A stretch of 64,000 bases of DNA from Mariniphaga anaerophila (GCF_900129025.1 NZ_FQUM01000002.1:186001-250000), one strand, 5' to 3'. Positions 34,553 through 44,299 are shown, counted from the first letter of the stretch. Notes: generated from the letters alone by a model not told the origin. Numbers and translations: made by a program.

Positions 34553-37531
34553 TTAAAACGACAGTTCAATTCCACCTGTCACTGCTTTAGTCATAGGATA
34601 AATTCCGTATCCGATACCGTCGGTACCGCGTTCAGGATCCCACCAGTCCACATCGTGGAAAGTAAAAATATTCTGTGCGCTCACATAAAACTTCATCCCG
34701 CCAATTTTTGCTTTCTCAACTAATTTTGAAGAGAGGTTGTACGATAATGTAACGTCTTTCACACGCAGATAGTCGCCCTTCTGCAGGAAGCGGGTAGAAC
34801 TGAAGCTGTTGCTGTTGGTTCCGTTTCCGGCAACAGGTTTTGGGTTTACTCCCGTATCTCCCGGCTCTTTCCAGTAGTTCATTGCTTCTCTTAACTGATT
34901 TAAGTTCATTGATGCACCGTCTGATGAAAGATAACGTTTTTCAATCAGCAGTACATGGTTGCCACCTTTGAATTCAAAGAAAGCTCCAAGGCTAAACCCT
35001 TTCCATGCAAGGTCGGTATTGAAACCACCTGTGAATTTTGGTTCCGGGGAATAGTCATAAGTGTAGCCTGCTTTGTTGTAGTCATTAGAGATGTTTCCGG
35101 CATCGTCGCGCCATAAAGCTTCGCCGTTGGTTGGGTCAACTCCAACATAATCAAACAAGCGATATGTGAAAAGCGATTTGCCAACTATATGGCGTAACCG
35201 ACCATCATCAGCATAAGCGATTTCTTCGTTGTCTCCCAGCTCCAGAATTTTGGTTTTGTTGAAAGAAATGTTTCCACCTACACTCCAAACCAGGTCGCGG
35301 GTATTCAGTATTTTATAATCCAACTGAAGTTCGATTCCCCTGTTGTCGAGCGATCCGATATTCAGGAAGTTGGAAGAAAAACCGGTGGTTTGCGGTACGT
35401 TTTTATCCAGAAGCATATCGGTAGTTTTACGCTTATAAACATCGATATTACCATCTAAGTTTTCAAAGAGGGTAAAATCAAGACCAAGGTTCCATGAACT
35501 GTTCTTTTCCCACGACAGGTTTGGATTTTCGGGGCGCGAGGGGCGCATACCTGTTGTTCCGTTGTATGCTGAACTTGCATAAACACCGAAAGCTCTGTAA
35601 GCGCTAATATTGTTGTTTCCGCTAAGTCCGTAACTTCCGCGCAGTTTTAACAGGTCAACAAATGAAAGTCCATCCATAAAACCTTCGTTGTGTATGTTCC
35701 AGGATGCACCTACCGAATAGAAAGTACCCCATTGGGTATTGCTGCCAAAAAGCGAACTTCCGTCCATACGAATGGATGCCTGTAAAAAATATTTGTCGGA
35801 ATAATTGTAGTCTAACATTCCGAAAAATGAAAGCAGCGTGCGAGCTCCGTACCCTTGTTCTGCTTCAATGGATCCGGGTGTTCCTGTCTGAACATAAGGA
35901 ATATCCATGGATACGCCGGGAGCATAAACGTACTGATATGAACTCGTGTGTTTCATTGCTTCTTGTCCTGCCAACACACGCACACTGTGGTCGTTTAACA
36001 ATACATCTTTGTATTCGATGGTGTTGGATGTTGTCAGCCGCTGGTATTTACTCATGGTTGTTTGCAGCGTTGCACCCGAGGATCTTGTTTCGGCTGACCA
36101 GAAGCGGCGGCCTTCGCCATGAATGGTTTCGATGGCGTTGGTAGTTCTCATGGTTACCTGCTTTAGAGGTTTCCATTGCAAATAGATATTTCCCATCAAC
36201 TGGTAGTTTTTACCCCATTGATCATCGTATTCTGCCGTTGCTCTCGGGTTTTGATTACTGTTTTCAGCAATTTCCCAATTGTGTTTACCCTCGTCGGTGT
36301 ATGCAGGAGTCCATGGCAAAATTGTCATCCCGGCAAAAGCAGGGTTCGAATAGTAAAGACTTTGCATTGGTACGTCCATTCCTTCAAGATAAGAGAGGTT
36401 TACGCGGCCTCCGCTTTCCAGAGCATCTGTCAGTTTGTAATCTGCATTGAGTCGCCCTGTGATTTTATCTAAACCTACACCATAAAATACCCCGTCGGTA
36501 TTGTTGTAGTTTAGCGAGGTGTAATATTTCCCTTTGGCGTTACTGCCGGTTGCGTTAACTTCATATTCCTGAATTGTTCCGTAACGTGTCATATGATCCA
36601 TCCAGTTGGTAAGCGGACGGCTCAGTAATTCTTTGGGACGGTAGTAACTGTCCATCGGATCGTCAGGGTTTTTGCCTGCGTTGACAATAGCATCCCTTTG
36701 GTATTGAAGGAGCTGATCCGCGCTCATAATCCCGAAGTCGTTGTCGTTTGCCAGCCACGACGTACCAAATTTTGCACGTGCGGTAAAACTGGTTTTTCCG
36801 TCTTTTCCGCTTTTTGTAGTAATAAGAACTACACCGTTGGCAGCGCGGCTTCCGTAAATAGAAGCTGCAGCAGCATCTTTCAGCACAGTTATGCTTTCGA
36901 TATCGTTAGGGTTTAACGAAGCCAAAGCGTTACCTGTGTTCAAAAAGTCGTTAGCATTGCCAGTAACTACCGGAATACCGTCAACTACCCATAATGGATT
37001 GTTGCCTGCGTTAATCGATGATGTTCCGCGGATACGGATATCAGAGTGTGCGCCCGGCTGACCTGAATTGGATGTTACCGAAACACCGGCGATTTTTCCG
37101 TTCAGAGCCTTGTCTACCGAAACAACGGGAGCTTCGGCAATTTGTGCGCCGGTAACTGTCCCTACTGCACCGGTTTTGGCTTCTCTGTTAGTTGTACCGT
37201 AAGCCGTAACAATTACTTCACCAACGCCAATCGTTTCTGATTGCAATTGTACGTTTACTGAAGTTTGATTACCAATAGCAACTTCCTCCATTTTCATTCC
37301 CACAAACGAGAATACCAAAATTTTGGCATTTTCTGGTACCTGTAAAGAGTAGTTACCATCCATATCGGAAACAGTACCTAGTGTAGTACCCTGTACCGAA
37401 ATCGAAACTCCCGGGATTGGCATGTCGTCCTCAGCCGAAGTAACCTTACCGGTTATCACCTTCGTCTGGGCGTTTAATGCTTGCGTTCCCATGAAAAGGA
37501 GAATCGATAAAAAAAACGCAATCTTCTTCAT
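34553..37531 (-). CDS. SusC/RagA TonB-dependent outer-membrane transporter
   Basis: 992 residues. After the signal peptide comes a CarboxypepD_reg-like domain (GKVTSAEDDMPIPGVSISVQ), a TonB box/plug region (GVGEVIVTAYGTTNREAKTG, SNSGQPGAHSDIRIRGTSSI) and the 22-strand barrel ending in GIELSF. The QGTTLGTVSDMDGNYSLQVP segment is nearly the same as in the second SusC, while the barrels differ. There is no N-terminal STN signalling domain, so sigma/anti-sigma control is not expected. It takes up oligomers with its SusD partner; no carbohydrate enzyme is encoded nearby. Confidence 0.95.
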   Translation of the reverse strand: MKKIAFFLSILLFMGTQALNAQTKVITGKVTSAEDDMPIPGVSISVQGTTLGTVSDMDGNYSLQVPENAKILVFSFVGMKMEEVAIGNQTSVNVQLQSETIGVGEVIVTAYGTTNREAKTGAVGTVTGAQIAEAPVVSVDKALNGKIAGVSVTSNSGQPGAHSDIRIRGTSSINAGNNPLWVVDGIPVVTGNANDFLNTGNALASLNPNDIESITVLKDAAAASIYGSRAANGVVLITTKSGKDGKTSFTARAKFGTSWLANDNDFGIMSADQLLQYQRDAIVNAGKNPDDPMDSYYRPKELLSRPLTNWMDHMTRYGTIQEYEVNATGSNAKGKYYTSLNYNNTDGVFYGVGLDKITGRLNADYKLTDALESGGRVNLSYLEGMDVPMQSLYYSNPAFAGMTILPWTPAYTDEGKHNWEIAENSNQNPRATAEYDDQWGKNYQLMGNIYLQWKPLKQVTMRTTNAIETIHGEGRRFWSAETRSSGATLQTTMSKYQRLTTSNTIEYKDVLLNDHSVRVLAGQEAMKHTSSYQYVYAPGVSMDIPYVQTGTPGSIEAEQGYGARTLLSFFGMLDYNYSDKYFLQASIRMDGSSLFGSNTQWGTFYSVGASWNIHNEGFMDGLSFVDLLKLRGSYGLSGNNNISAYRAFGVYASSAYNGTTGMRPSRPENPNLSWEKNSSWNLGLDFTLFENLDGNIDVYKRKTTDMLLDKNVPQTTGFSSNFLNIGSLDNRGIELQLDYKILNTRDLVWSVGGNISFNKTKILELGDNEEIAYADDGRLRHIVGKSLFTYRLFDYVGVDPTNGEALWRDDAGNISNDYNKAGYTYDYSPEPKFTGGFNTDLAWKGFSLGAFFEFKGGNHVLLIEKRYLSSDGASMNLNQLREAMNYWKEPGDTGVNPKPVAGNGTNSNSFSSTRFLQKGDYLRVKDVTLSYNLSSKLVEKAKIGGMKFYVSAQNIFTFHDVDWWDPERGTDGIGYGIYPMTKAVTGGIELSF

Positions 37532-37610
37532 AGAAATAGTTTTAAAATTATTAATTAAACAGCTAAAAATTAAGTCTTTATTATATGTTTACGCGCATTA
37601 CTTTTTCCCC
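37532..37610 (-). promoter_or_regulatory. Conserved 5' leader of the first susC
   Basis: The 80 bp before susC contain ctaaaaattaagtctttatt and ttaattaaacagc, which recur with few changes in front of the second susC (44058-44104), and tttttccccaaaaataatgg is also matched. The leader is part of a ~150-nt 5' untranslated region if the promoter at 37688-37716 is used. Function is unknown; attenuation or stability are possible. Confidence 0.6.
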
Positions 37611-37687
37611 AAAAATAATGGTCTGTAAAAATGTATCATAAAATATGTTCATAATAACTAAAATATGTTAAAATTACCCAGTAGGCG

Positions 37688-37716
37688 CAAATTTATAAAA
37701 AGAATCGATTTTCAAA
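37688..37716 (-). promoter_or_regulatory. Promoter of the first susC (Bacteroidota type)
   Basis: On the reverse strand TTTG (37716-37713) is followed after 17 bp by TAAATTTG (37695-37688), a full match to the Bacteroidota primary-sigma consensus. At the matching place before the second susC the -7 element is degraded (TATTTAGA), so the two operons may differ in strength or control. Confidence 0.75.
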
Positions 37717-37771
37717 AGGTAATCTGAAATGAATACTGTATTTTTTACATTAAATTGAAAGTTTCAAAAAC

Positions 37772-37837
37772 GCCAGGAGGAGATGTAAAATCTACGAAGG
37801 GTAATTGTAAAAATAAGAAGAGTGAGTTCCTCCTGGC
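37772..37837 (-). repeat. 66-bp stem-loop module, copy 1 (upstream of susC 1)
   Basis: Arms GCCAGGAGGA (37772-37781) and TCCTCCTGGC (37828-37837) are perfectly complementary, around a 46-nt loop. The other copy at 44300-44365 is identical at 64 of 66 positions by eye, although flanking DNA has diverged. On the reverse strand the stem is followed by GTTTTTG, as in a terminator, for a short transcript that would include the micro-ORF at 37906-37995. The loop conservation points to a further role. Confidence 0.65.
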
Positions 37838-37905
37838 TTAGATATCTTTCAAAATGTATGCTGAATTATCCCGATTCTTAATTCTATATTAAATAAAAAT
37901 CTTCC

Positions 37906-37995
37906 TTATGAAAATGGTTCTGTGTTAGTTGATGGATAGCCTTTGTCTTTTACTTCTTTTATGTTTCTTCTTTCAATAATCAACTTATGGTTCAT
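37906..37995 (-). CDS. Micro-ORF (29 aa) upstream of susC 1
   Basis: The reverse strand encodes MNHKLIIERRNIKEVKDKG and then YPSTNTEPFS. The start lies 158 bp from the stem-loop module, against 159 bp in the second copy. The two peptides share M-x-x-K-L, an R-x-N step and a K-D-K motif, and the DNA before each ATG reads ATAATTATG. A TATATTTG element at 38025-38032 (reverse strand) is a plausible -7 box. A short secreted or regulatory peptide, or a spurious ORF in a regulatory RNA, are both possible. Confidence 0.4.
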   Translation of the reverse strand: MNHKLIIERRNIKEVKDKGYPSTNTEPFS

Positions 37996-38464
37996 AATTA
38001 TGATTAGTTTTATCAAATATTCCTCAAATATAAATAAATATATAATCAGCCTTAAAAAAATGTTAAAAAAATAAAATAATGCTTAGTGGCAAATGCGATA
38101 AATCATGTTTTTTGTTCTCAAAAAAAAAGTGGAACGTTAATGCTGGTTTTTCGTCGTCTGTTTTTAAGGGAGATTATTGTCGTGTATTCCGTTTTTGTTC
38201 AGGGAAAGATTGAGAACCCGCATTGCTATTTTATTGTTAATGATTTTTTGAAATCAGGTATTGGTGTTTTGAAAGAGGTGAAATGTGTGGGGTGGGTGTT
38301 GTTCGTGTGGCTGTTTTTGTTTTGATGTTTCAGTCTCTTTCTATTGATTTGATTGAAGGAAGAGCTTGTTTTATTTGCGCTTTAAAATTCTTGTTGCTGA
38401 AAATAGAAAACGGGAATTTTTTTTTTTTTTTTTGATGGCGTGGTGTGATGCCGAGTGTATAATA
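37996..38464. other. Non-coding region with a 17-T tract
   Basis: Beyond the micro-ORF promoter region no gene is evident. A 79-codon forward ORF at 38086-38325 has biased, family-less composition. A run of 17 T residues occupies 38417-38433; it is next to the terminator of the second SusCD operon and far from any start codon, so slip-strand phase control of a gene is unlikely. Confidence 0.45.
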
Positions 38465-38494
38465 AAAATACCGGGGATTTTACCCCGGTATTTT
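38465..38494 (-). terminator. Terminator of the second SusCD operon
   Basis: AAAATACCGGGG (38465-38476) and CCCCGGTATTTT (38483-38494) form a perfect 12-bp stem with a 6-nt loop, ending in T residues on the reverse strand and lying 58 bp after the last gene. Confidence 0.88.
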
Positions 38495-38552
38495 CATCTG
38501 CGCAACTTATGAGTTAGCGTTATCGTAATTCAATTTTATGTTTAGCTCACTT

Positions 38553-39359
38553 TTAATTTTTTGTAAAGACAAAATCAAAAGCTCCCCAACTTCCTTGGTC
38601 GATACCGATAGTGAATGTCATTGTATAGGTTCCGTCGCAGGTGTTGAGTTCTCCAAATCCCTGATAGTTGTATCCTGTATATGGCAACCCCCATGGGGCA
38701 ACATCAGGAGCTAGTACTGATTTTTCGGCAATAATTGAAAAGTTATCTTCATTTACTACCATTTTAAGAGAACCTGTTTCGTTAAGTCCTTCGATGGCAG
38801 CCAGGCCGGATACATATAAAATGAATTCATTTTCCGGATCTGAAGTGATGGTAACATTGCCGTCAAGTCCCCAGCCTTCGCTTACCGCATGGAAGCTGCC
38901 CGTTGCAATATTAACATCATATCCGCAAACTACTCCTGCTCTAAATGCTGCAGAAGAGAAATAGGATTCGCTTCCCTGGACGGTTATTAATTCTATTGTG
39001 ATGACATCTGCTGCTTTGATGGACATTAATTCCATTCCCATTTTTGAAGCTACTTCCGATAAAGGTAAGTTAACAACCGACGGGAAGCTGCTTAATCTGG
39101 CAACCTCAGTCCTTTTGTTGTCTCCGTTGTAGGAGGCAACTACAATAACTTCGCTTATACGTGAGTCTTCTGCTCCAACTGTAAATTGAATAAATGTATT
39201 TTCCAGATCGTTGGAGTCGTATACGGCCGGTTTCAAATCCTTTATTTCCGGGATTACCCCTTTGTCGCGAGGACCTGCAGGGTCTTCGACCTTTGTTTCA
39301 CAAGAAGCAAAGGCGAGAGCCAGAATAGCGATAAGTCCAAATATTTTAATTTTTTTCAT
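38553..39359 (-). CDS. Surface lipoprotein of the second SusCD operon
   Basis: 268 residues with lipobox AFASC. An N-terminal Ig-like domain (VIPEIKDLKPAVYDSNDLEN, FTVGAEDSRISEVIVVAS) is followed by a beta-rich C-terminal domain (ATGSFHAVSEGWGLDGNVTI, GYNYQGFGELNTCDGTYTMT, WGAFDFVFTKN) that resembles the SusE-like terminal domain. Position (third gene after susC and susD) suggests a surface ligand-binding auxiliary. No enzyme motif or known specificity. Confidence 0.72.
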   Translation of the reverse strand: MKKIKIFGLIAILALAFASCETKVEDPAGPRDKGVIPEIKDLKPAVYDSNDLENTFIQFTVGAEDSRISEVIVVASYNGDNKRTEVARLSSFPSVVNLPLSEVASKMGMELMSIKAADVITIELITVQGSESYFSSAAFRAGVVCGYDVNIATGSFHAVSEGWGLDGNVTITSDPENEFILYVSGLAAIEGLNETGSLKMVVNEDNFSIIAEKSVLAPDVAPWGLPYTGYNYQGFGELNTCDGTYTMTFTIGIDQGSWGAFDFVFTKN

Positions 39360-39395
39360 ATCTCTTTAAATTAATTTTTGATTGTACCTTTTTTA

Positions 39396-40841
39396 CTACC
39401 TGGTGCCACCAGCCCACCATACCTTTTCGCTGTAAATATATTCGCCGTTTCCGTATGCGTTTCGTACGTTTTCGTTGGTGGTTACATCGCTGTTTCCGTA
39501 GGTGAATCTCTGCGGAAACTGATTTGCTGCATTCTTTGGGTTGTCTAACTTTATTACATTGTTTCCCATTGCAGTAAGACGGCGGTAGTCGCAGTATGCC
39601 TCCACGGCTTCTTCTTCAAAAAACGCGATGTATTTCTGGTTCATTACTTCAGAAAGTGGATTTATTCCGAACTTGGGCAAAACCTCATCGGTAAAGTAAG
39701 TTTCCGCATCTTCTTCGGTAAGTCCAATGTTGTCTTTTTGGAACGCAGCGATAAGTGCATTTTTTAGTGCATCTTCTGCTTCGTCTAGTTTGTTTAACCT
39801 TACGTAGGCTTCGGCTTTCAGGAATTCAATCTCGTGGTAACTCATCAAATACGTGGGTGCTGTTGAATTGCTAATTGCTGAAACGGCGTAAGTTCCCTGA
39901 ACCTGAACCGGTGTTCCGTTAGGGGCAAACATGAATTCATCGCCTTTCGGGTTGATTTTCCAAAATATTTCATCCCTAGGATCGTTTCTGTCAGCCAGTT
40001 TTTCGTGTAGACTGTTGCTGGCACCAAAATAGTCTCTGTCTGTGAAGAACTTGAAAAATGGACTAATTGAAGTGCTTCCATTGTAATTGAACTGGGCTTG
40101 TTCGTCGCTCGATTTAAAAGAGTTGTCTGCAAAGCTAATTACGTCATTGTATGCAGGAGTTTTTAGAGATAATCGCATTGCGTAACGTGCTTTTAATCCA
40201 TATGCAAATTTCTGCCACATTTCAATGTCTCCTTCGTAAATAAAATCCTGGGTTCCTAGCGCGGCAAAATCGCTTTCTTTTCCAAAGTTTGCAATTGCGT
40301 CATCAAGCAATCTTTTTACTTCTGTGTAAATCGATTCCTGGCTGTCAAGGATGGGTTTATAAATGATGCCTGGCTGGAGTGCTTCGGTCCATGGTACATC
40401 GCCCATTAAATCGGTAAGAGTGGCCAGGTTATGGGCTGTAAGAACTTGTGCAATTCCTAATGTGTGGTAATTTCCTTCTTCAGCGCCACCCTCGGAACAT
40501 TTATCGATAATGATTTTTAAATTGTATAAATTCTGATAAATCGAATTCCATGAATTATTGTAAGTGGTAGCGCTTGTAGGTTCACCAGACCGGATTTCTG
40601 CGTTATAGCTTTGGTTCCAGATGCCCACATTGTGTTCAATGTATACTGAAGCATAAAATGCCAAATCGCTTCCGGTAATGCTGAATGCAGAAGTTACTAT
40701 CGCGTCGGTTATGATTAGGTGAGAACCCACATCGGTAGGATCGTTGACATTTTTGTTGATGTCATCCATGATATCTTCTGAACACGACCAGGCTCCAAAA
40801 AACAGCAGGCTGGTCAACAGAATATTTAATATCTTTCTCAT
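39396..40841 (-). CDS. SusD-like lipoprotein (SusD-like_2 type)
   Basis: 481 residues with lipobox FGAWSC. The motifs DINKNVNDPTDVGSHLIITD, LTAHNLATLTDLMGDVPWTE and IYKPILDSQESIYTEVKRLL, and the C-terminal MNQKYIAFFEEEAVEAYCDY, are those of the SusD-like_2 family rather than the classical SusD/RagB family of the first operon. It binds ligand at the surface and pairs with the SusC upstream (18 bp away). Members of this subgroup include peptide and small-oligomer systems, so a non-glycan ligand is possible. Confidence 0.9.
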   Translation of the reverse strand: MRKILNILLTSLLFFGAWSCSEDIMDDINKNVNDPTDVGSHLIITDAIVTSAFSITGSDLAFYASVYIEHNVGIWNQSYNAEIRSGEPTSATTYNNSWNSIYQNLYNLKIIIDKCSEGGAEEGNYHTLGIAQVLTAHNLATLTDLMGDVPWTEALQPGIIYKPILDSQESIYTEVKRLLDDAIANFGKESDFAALGTQDFIYEGDIEMWQKFAYGLKARYAMRLSLKTPAYNDVISFADNSFKSSDEQAQFNYNGSTSISPFFKFFTDRDYFGASNSLHEKLADRNDPRDEIFWKINPKGDEFMFAPNGTPVQVQGTYAVSAISNSTAPTYLMSYHEIEFLKAEAYVRLNKLDEAEDALKNALIAAFQKDNIGLTEEDAETYFTDEVLPKFGINPLSEVMNQKYIAFFEEEAVEAYCDYRRLTAMGNNVIKLDNPKNAANQFPQRFTYGNSDVTTNENVRNAYGNGEYIYSEKVWWAGGTR

Positions 40842-40859
40842 AATTTTTACTTTTTAAAA

Positions 40860-43800
40860 TTAGAATGTTATATCAAAGCCAAATCCATAGCTGGTGGTTT
40901 GCGGCAACGAAAACCGTTCAAAAGAGCCACCCATATTATTGTTCCCCTGAGAAGTTTCCGGATCCAGATTGCGTAAAGCAGTCCAAAGCAATATGTTTCT
41001 TGAGTAAAGAGAAACTCCAACGTTCAGTGTTTTGTATATCGGTTTGGCAAATTTGTATCTCAAAGACAATTCGCGCAATTTGACGAATGAGTTCTCGTGA
41101 ATGTAGTATTCATCGATGTTGGAAAGTACATTGGTGTATAGATCCTGCAATGCGTCGGGATCAGTTGCTCCACCTCTGACGATGTCATTCGGTGTTCCGT
41201 CTGGTTTCACACCTTTAAAAATAAATGTAGATTGCCTGTCTTCAGTGACTTTTGATACTCCGTAAAGGTCGATTAGTCCGTTGGAGCCTGAGTACATTTC
41301 GCCGCCGTTCTTCCATTCAAAAACAGCACTTAACGAAACGTTTTTGTAAGAGAAGGTGTTGGTGGCTCCCAAAATGAAATCGGGAGAAACTTCTCCGATT
41401 ACGCCAGGTTCTCCTGTTTTTGGCATACCATGATTCCATGCTCCCGGATTGTCTTCAACGATAATATTACCGGCATCGTCCTTTGCAAAAGATACCCCGT
41501 ATATTACAGGATAGGTATTCCCGATGCCTGCTCGAACCTGGGGTGTTACAAAACCACCAAGGAAGATGCTTTCAACGCCTTCGGCCAATTCAATTACGTT
41601 GTTTTTAACAGAAGCAAAATTGAAGCTCATGTCCCACTGGAAGTCTCTGGTTCTAACAGGGGTGATGTACATCATAATTTCGTGAGATTCAGTTTTAACT
41701 GCCCCGCCGTTCATTACGAGGGATGAAGCACCGGTTGAGCCGGCAAGCGGAACTGCGAAAATCTGATCTGTAACTTCCTGTTGTGAATATGTGTAGTCGA
41801 TGCCGAACCTGTTGTTGAAAAATTTCAAATCTGCACCCAGTTCGTATGACTGTGTGTTCTGTGGTTTTAGATTCGGGTCGTATTGTGTGGTATTCGGTAC
41901 ATAAGAATTTATGCCTTCGATGGGGTATTGTACAGGATCTGAAAGCCAGAACCCACCACCGTAGGAAGGTGTGGCGTAATAGTTTTGATAATAGCGCCCG
42001 GCTTGTCCTACTTCTGCGTAGGATGCTCTGATTTTTGCAAATGAAAGCCATTCCGCATTTTTAACAGATTCCAGTTCTGTTAATACAAATCCTAGAGATA
42101 CTGAAGGGTAAAAGAAAGAACGATTTCCACGCGGCATTTGCGAAACAATATCGTTTCTTCCTGTTGCATTCAAAAACAGCATCGATCTCCAGGAGAAAGA
42201 TAAACTGCCAAATACGCCTACGTCGCGGTAAGAGTTTTGGGATTCATTTCCGGTAACGATATTGGCATTTCCAATGTGGTTCCAGCCGCCAAAATTGAAA
42301 TCAGTACCTGTTTGGCTATAGGTTTTGGATGTGCTGTGATTGAGTTCGTTACCCAGCATGGCGTTGAATTCCATTTCGTCGTTGATGATCCAGTCGAAAT
42401 TGGCTGTTGCGGTTGAGTTGAACAAGGCGTAAGTAGTTCCGTAATTGTCAATTACACCTTTTGAGTTTCCGCGGCTTCCATAACCGAAAATATCCTGAAG
42501 ATGTGTTGTGTATGTATCTGTACCTGCCTGGTAGCGCAAGCTAAGGTTCATTCCGTCGCTCAGGGTTGTAATGAAATTAACATAGCCATTCCCAAAGAAA
42601 CGTTCGTTTTTTTCGTTAAAAGTATTGTTGTCGGGAATCCAATATGAGTTGTCGAATGAGCCTCCACGAAAATATATCTGTCTGTAGGGGTTTCCCGGAT
42701 AATGATATGGGGTTCCTTTTAGGTCGTAGCTGCGTGGGGCAGCAAGTACACCTGTTAATGAACCGTCGTTAGCACCGGATAGTTTGTCAATATTACTTTT
42801 GGAATAGTTAGCGCTATAACCTACTTTGAAATTCTTATTCAGATTTCTTTCGCCTGCAGCTTTGGCGTTATAGCGTGTCATTCCGGTAGATAAAGCAATC
42901 CCGCTTTGATCGGTGACGCTAAGTCCTAATGCGAAATTTCCTTCCTTGGTGGCCTGTGATACATTTATATTATTCGAATTTGTGTATCCTGTTTGAAAAT
43001 AGTCATCCCAGCTGTTATAAACCTGAGGGGTTTTCCATGGATTCAGGCCCGCCTGAGCTAGCTGTGGTACGTAAAATTTTCCTTCTTGTTTTCCCCACTC
43101 TGCAGTGTATTGGTTGTCTGTGTTACCGCCTCGTGCAGGATCGTTGGGAAGCTCGCTGATTTTTGGTCCCCAGGAAAAAGAAGCAGTAGGCGAATACACT
43201 CCGTAACTGCCCTGAGCCCATGTTGTTTGGTAGTCTGGAGTGCGAGAAACCACGTCGAAACTGCTATTGTGGTTAATTGTAACAACCGGTTTCCCGACTG
43301 CCATTCCGCGGCCGCTTTTTGTTGTTATTAAAATTACGCCGTTTGAGGCGCGAATTCCGTAAAGTGCGGCGGCTGACTGGCCTTTGAGAATGTCGATGCT
43401 CTCAATGTCTGCCGGATTAATATCTAAGGCGCGGTTGGCAACATCTGCTCCTGTGACACTGCTTCCGGTAGAGTACGGGGAAGTTGATGCGATGGGCATG
43501 CCATCTACAACATAAAGAGGGGTGTTGTTTCCGGTAAACGATCGGGCTCCCCTGATTACTAATTGTGATGATGCACCCGGCATGCCGCTTGATGGTTTAA
43601 TGTCTACTCCGGCAATTTTTCCTTGCATTGCTCCGAGTAGATTGGAGTTGCCGGTGCGCACCAGGTCTTCTTCTGCTATTGCTTGGACGGAGTATCCGAG
43701 GGCTTTTTTGTCTTTTCTGATACCTAATGCAGTAACAACAACCTCATCAACCCCGATTGATTGTGGTTGAAGTACAACGTTGATGACTGCTCTTCCGTTG

Positions 43801-44057
43801 ATGGCGACATCTTGTGTTGACATTCCTACAAATGAAAACACCAGAACCTGGGCACTTTCAGGAACCTGAAGTGAGTAATTACCGTCTATGTCGGTGACGG
43901 ACCCGAGGGTGGTTCCTTGTACCAGAATCGAAACTCCCGGGATTGGCATGTCGTCCTCGCCCGAGGTTACCTTGCCGGTAATTATCCTCGTTTGAGCGTT
44001 GACTGCCGAAAGTCCCATGAAAAGGAGAATCGAGAAATAAAACGCAATCTTTTTCAT
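40860..44057 (-). CDS. SusC/RagA TonB-dependent outer-membrane transporter
   Basis: 1065 residues. Signal peptide, CarboxypepD_reg-like domain (GKVTSGEDDMPIPGVSILVQ), plug (GIRKDKKALGYSVQAIAEED, GMPGASSQLVIRGARSFTGN) and barrel ending GFGFDITF. The KALGYSVQ motif after the TonB box marks a different SusC subgroup from the first transporter, although the first ~90 residues and the leader DNA are nearly the same in both. It has no STN domain. It imports an unknown substrate with the SusD-like_2 partner. Confidence 0.95.
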   Translation of the reverse strand: MKKIAFYFSILLFMGLSAVNAQTRIITGKVTSGEDDMPIPGVSILVQGTTLGSVTDIDGNYSLQVPESAQVLVFSFVGMSTQDVAINGRAVINVVLQPQSIGVDEVVVTALGIRKDKKALGYSVQAIAEEDLVRTGNSNLLGAMQGKIAGVDIKPSSGMPGASSQLVIRGARSFTGNNTPLYVVDGMPIASTSPYSTGSSVTGADVANRALDINPADIESIDILKGQSAAALYGIRASNGVILITTKSGRGMAVGKPVVTINHNSSFDVVSRTPDYQTTWAQGSYGVYSPTASFSWGPKISELPNDPARGGNTDNQYTAEWGKQEGKFYVPQLAQAGLNPWKTPQVYNSWDDYFQTGYTNSNNINVSQATKEGNFALGLSVTDQSGIALSTGMTRYNAKAAGERNLNKNFKVGYSANYSKSNIDKLSGANDGSLTGVLAAPRSYDLKGTPYHYPGNPYRQIYFRGGSFDNSYWIPDNNTFNEKNERFFGNGYVNFITTLSDGMNLSLRYQAGTDTYTTHLQDIFGYGSRGNSKGVIDNYGTTYALFNSTATANFDWIINDEMEFNAMLGNELNHSTSKTYSQTGTDFNFGGWNHIGNANIVTGNESQNSYRDVGVFGSLSFSWRSMLFLNATGRNDIVSQMPRGNRSFFYPSVSLGFVLTELESVKNAEWLSFAKIRASYAEVGQAGRYYQNYYATPSYGGGFWLSDPVQYPIEGINSYVPNTTQYDPNLKPQNTQSYELGADLKFFNNRFGIDYTYSQQEVTDQIFAVPLAGSTGASSLVMNGGAVKTESHEIMMYITPVRTRDFQWDMSFNFASVKNNVIELAEGVESIFLGGFVTPQVRAGIGNTYPVIYGVSFAKDDAGNIIVEDNPGAWNHGMPKTGEPGVIGEVSPDFILGATNTFSYKNVSLSAVFEWKNGGEMYSGSNGLIDLYGVSKVTEDRQSTFIFKGVKPDGTPNDIVRGGATDPDALQDLYTNVLSNIDEYYIHENSFVKLRELSLRYKFAKPIYKTLNVGVSLYSRNILLWTALRNLDPETSQGNNNMGGSFERFSLPQTTSYGFGFDITF

Positions 44058-44250
44058 AGAAATAGTTTTAAGTTATTAATTAAACAGCTAAAAATTAAGT
44101 TCTTCTTTTTGTTGTTGCTTTTATCATTTCTCCCCAAAAATGATTGTCCTGTAAGTTGTTTGTGTGAAAAAGTGTTCGTAAAACCCGGTAGTTGTTAAAA
44201 TCTCCCGGTAAGTGAATCCCTCTAAATAAAATCGACTTTCGTAAACTGAG
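44058..44250 (-). promoter_or_regulatory. Leader and promoter region of the second susC
   Basis: Positions 44058-44104 repeat the leader of the first susC (ttattaattaaacagc, ctaaaaattaag), and ctccccaaaaatgattg continues the match. The segment at 44221-44245 aligns with the first promoter, but the -7 box reads TATTTAGA instead of TAAATTTG. The -33 TTTG is also changed (TTTACG). Expression may need an activator. Confidence 0.5.
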
Positions 44251-44299
44251 CTGAAACTGATTTTTTTTATTTGTTATTCGAATTAGAAAGTTTTAAAAA

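Noticed and set aside
37772-37837. Invertible promoter flanked by inverted repeats
   Set aside because: The 46-bp interval holds no promoter and both copies have the same orientation relative to susC; no recombinase gene is nearby.
38086-38325. 79-codon forward ORF between the SusCD operons
   Set aside because: Composition and lack of any family likeness suggest chance; the region contains a 17-T run and low-complexity DNA.
38417-38433. 17-T tract as a phase-variation switch
   Set aside because: It is not in or near a start codon or a promoter spacer; it lies between an operon terminator and distant genes.
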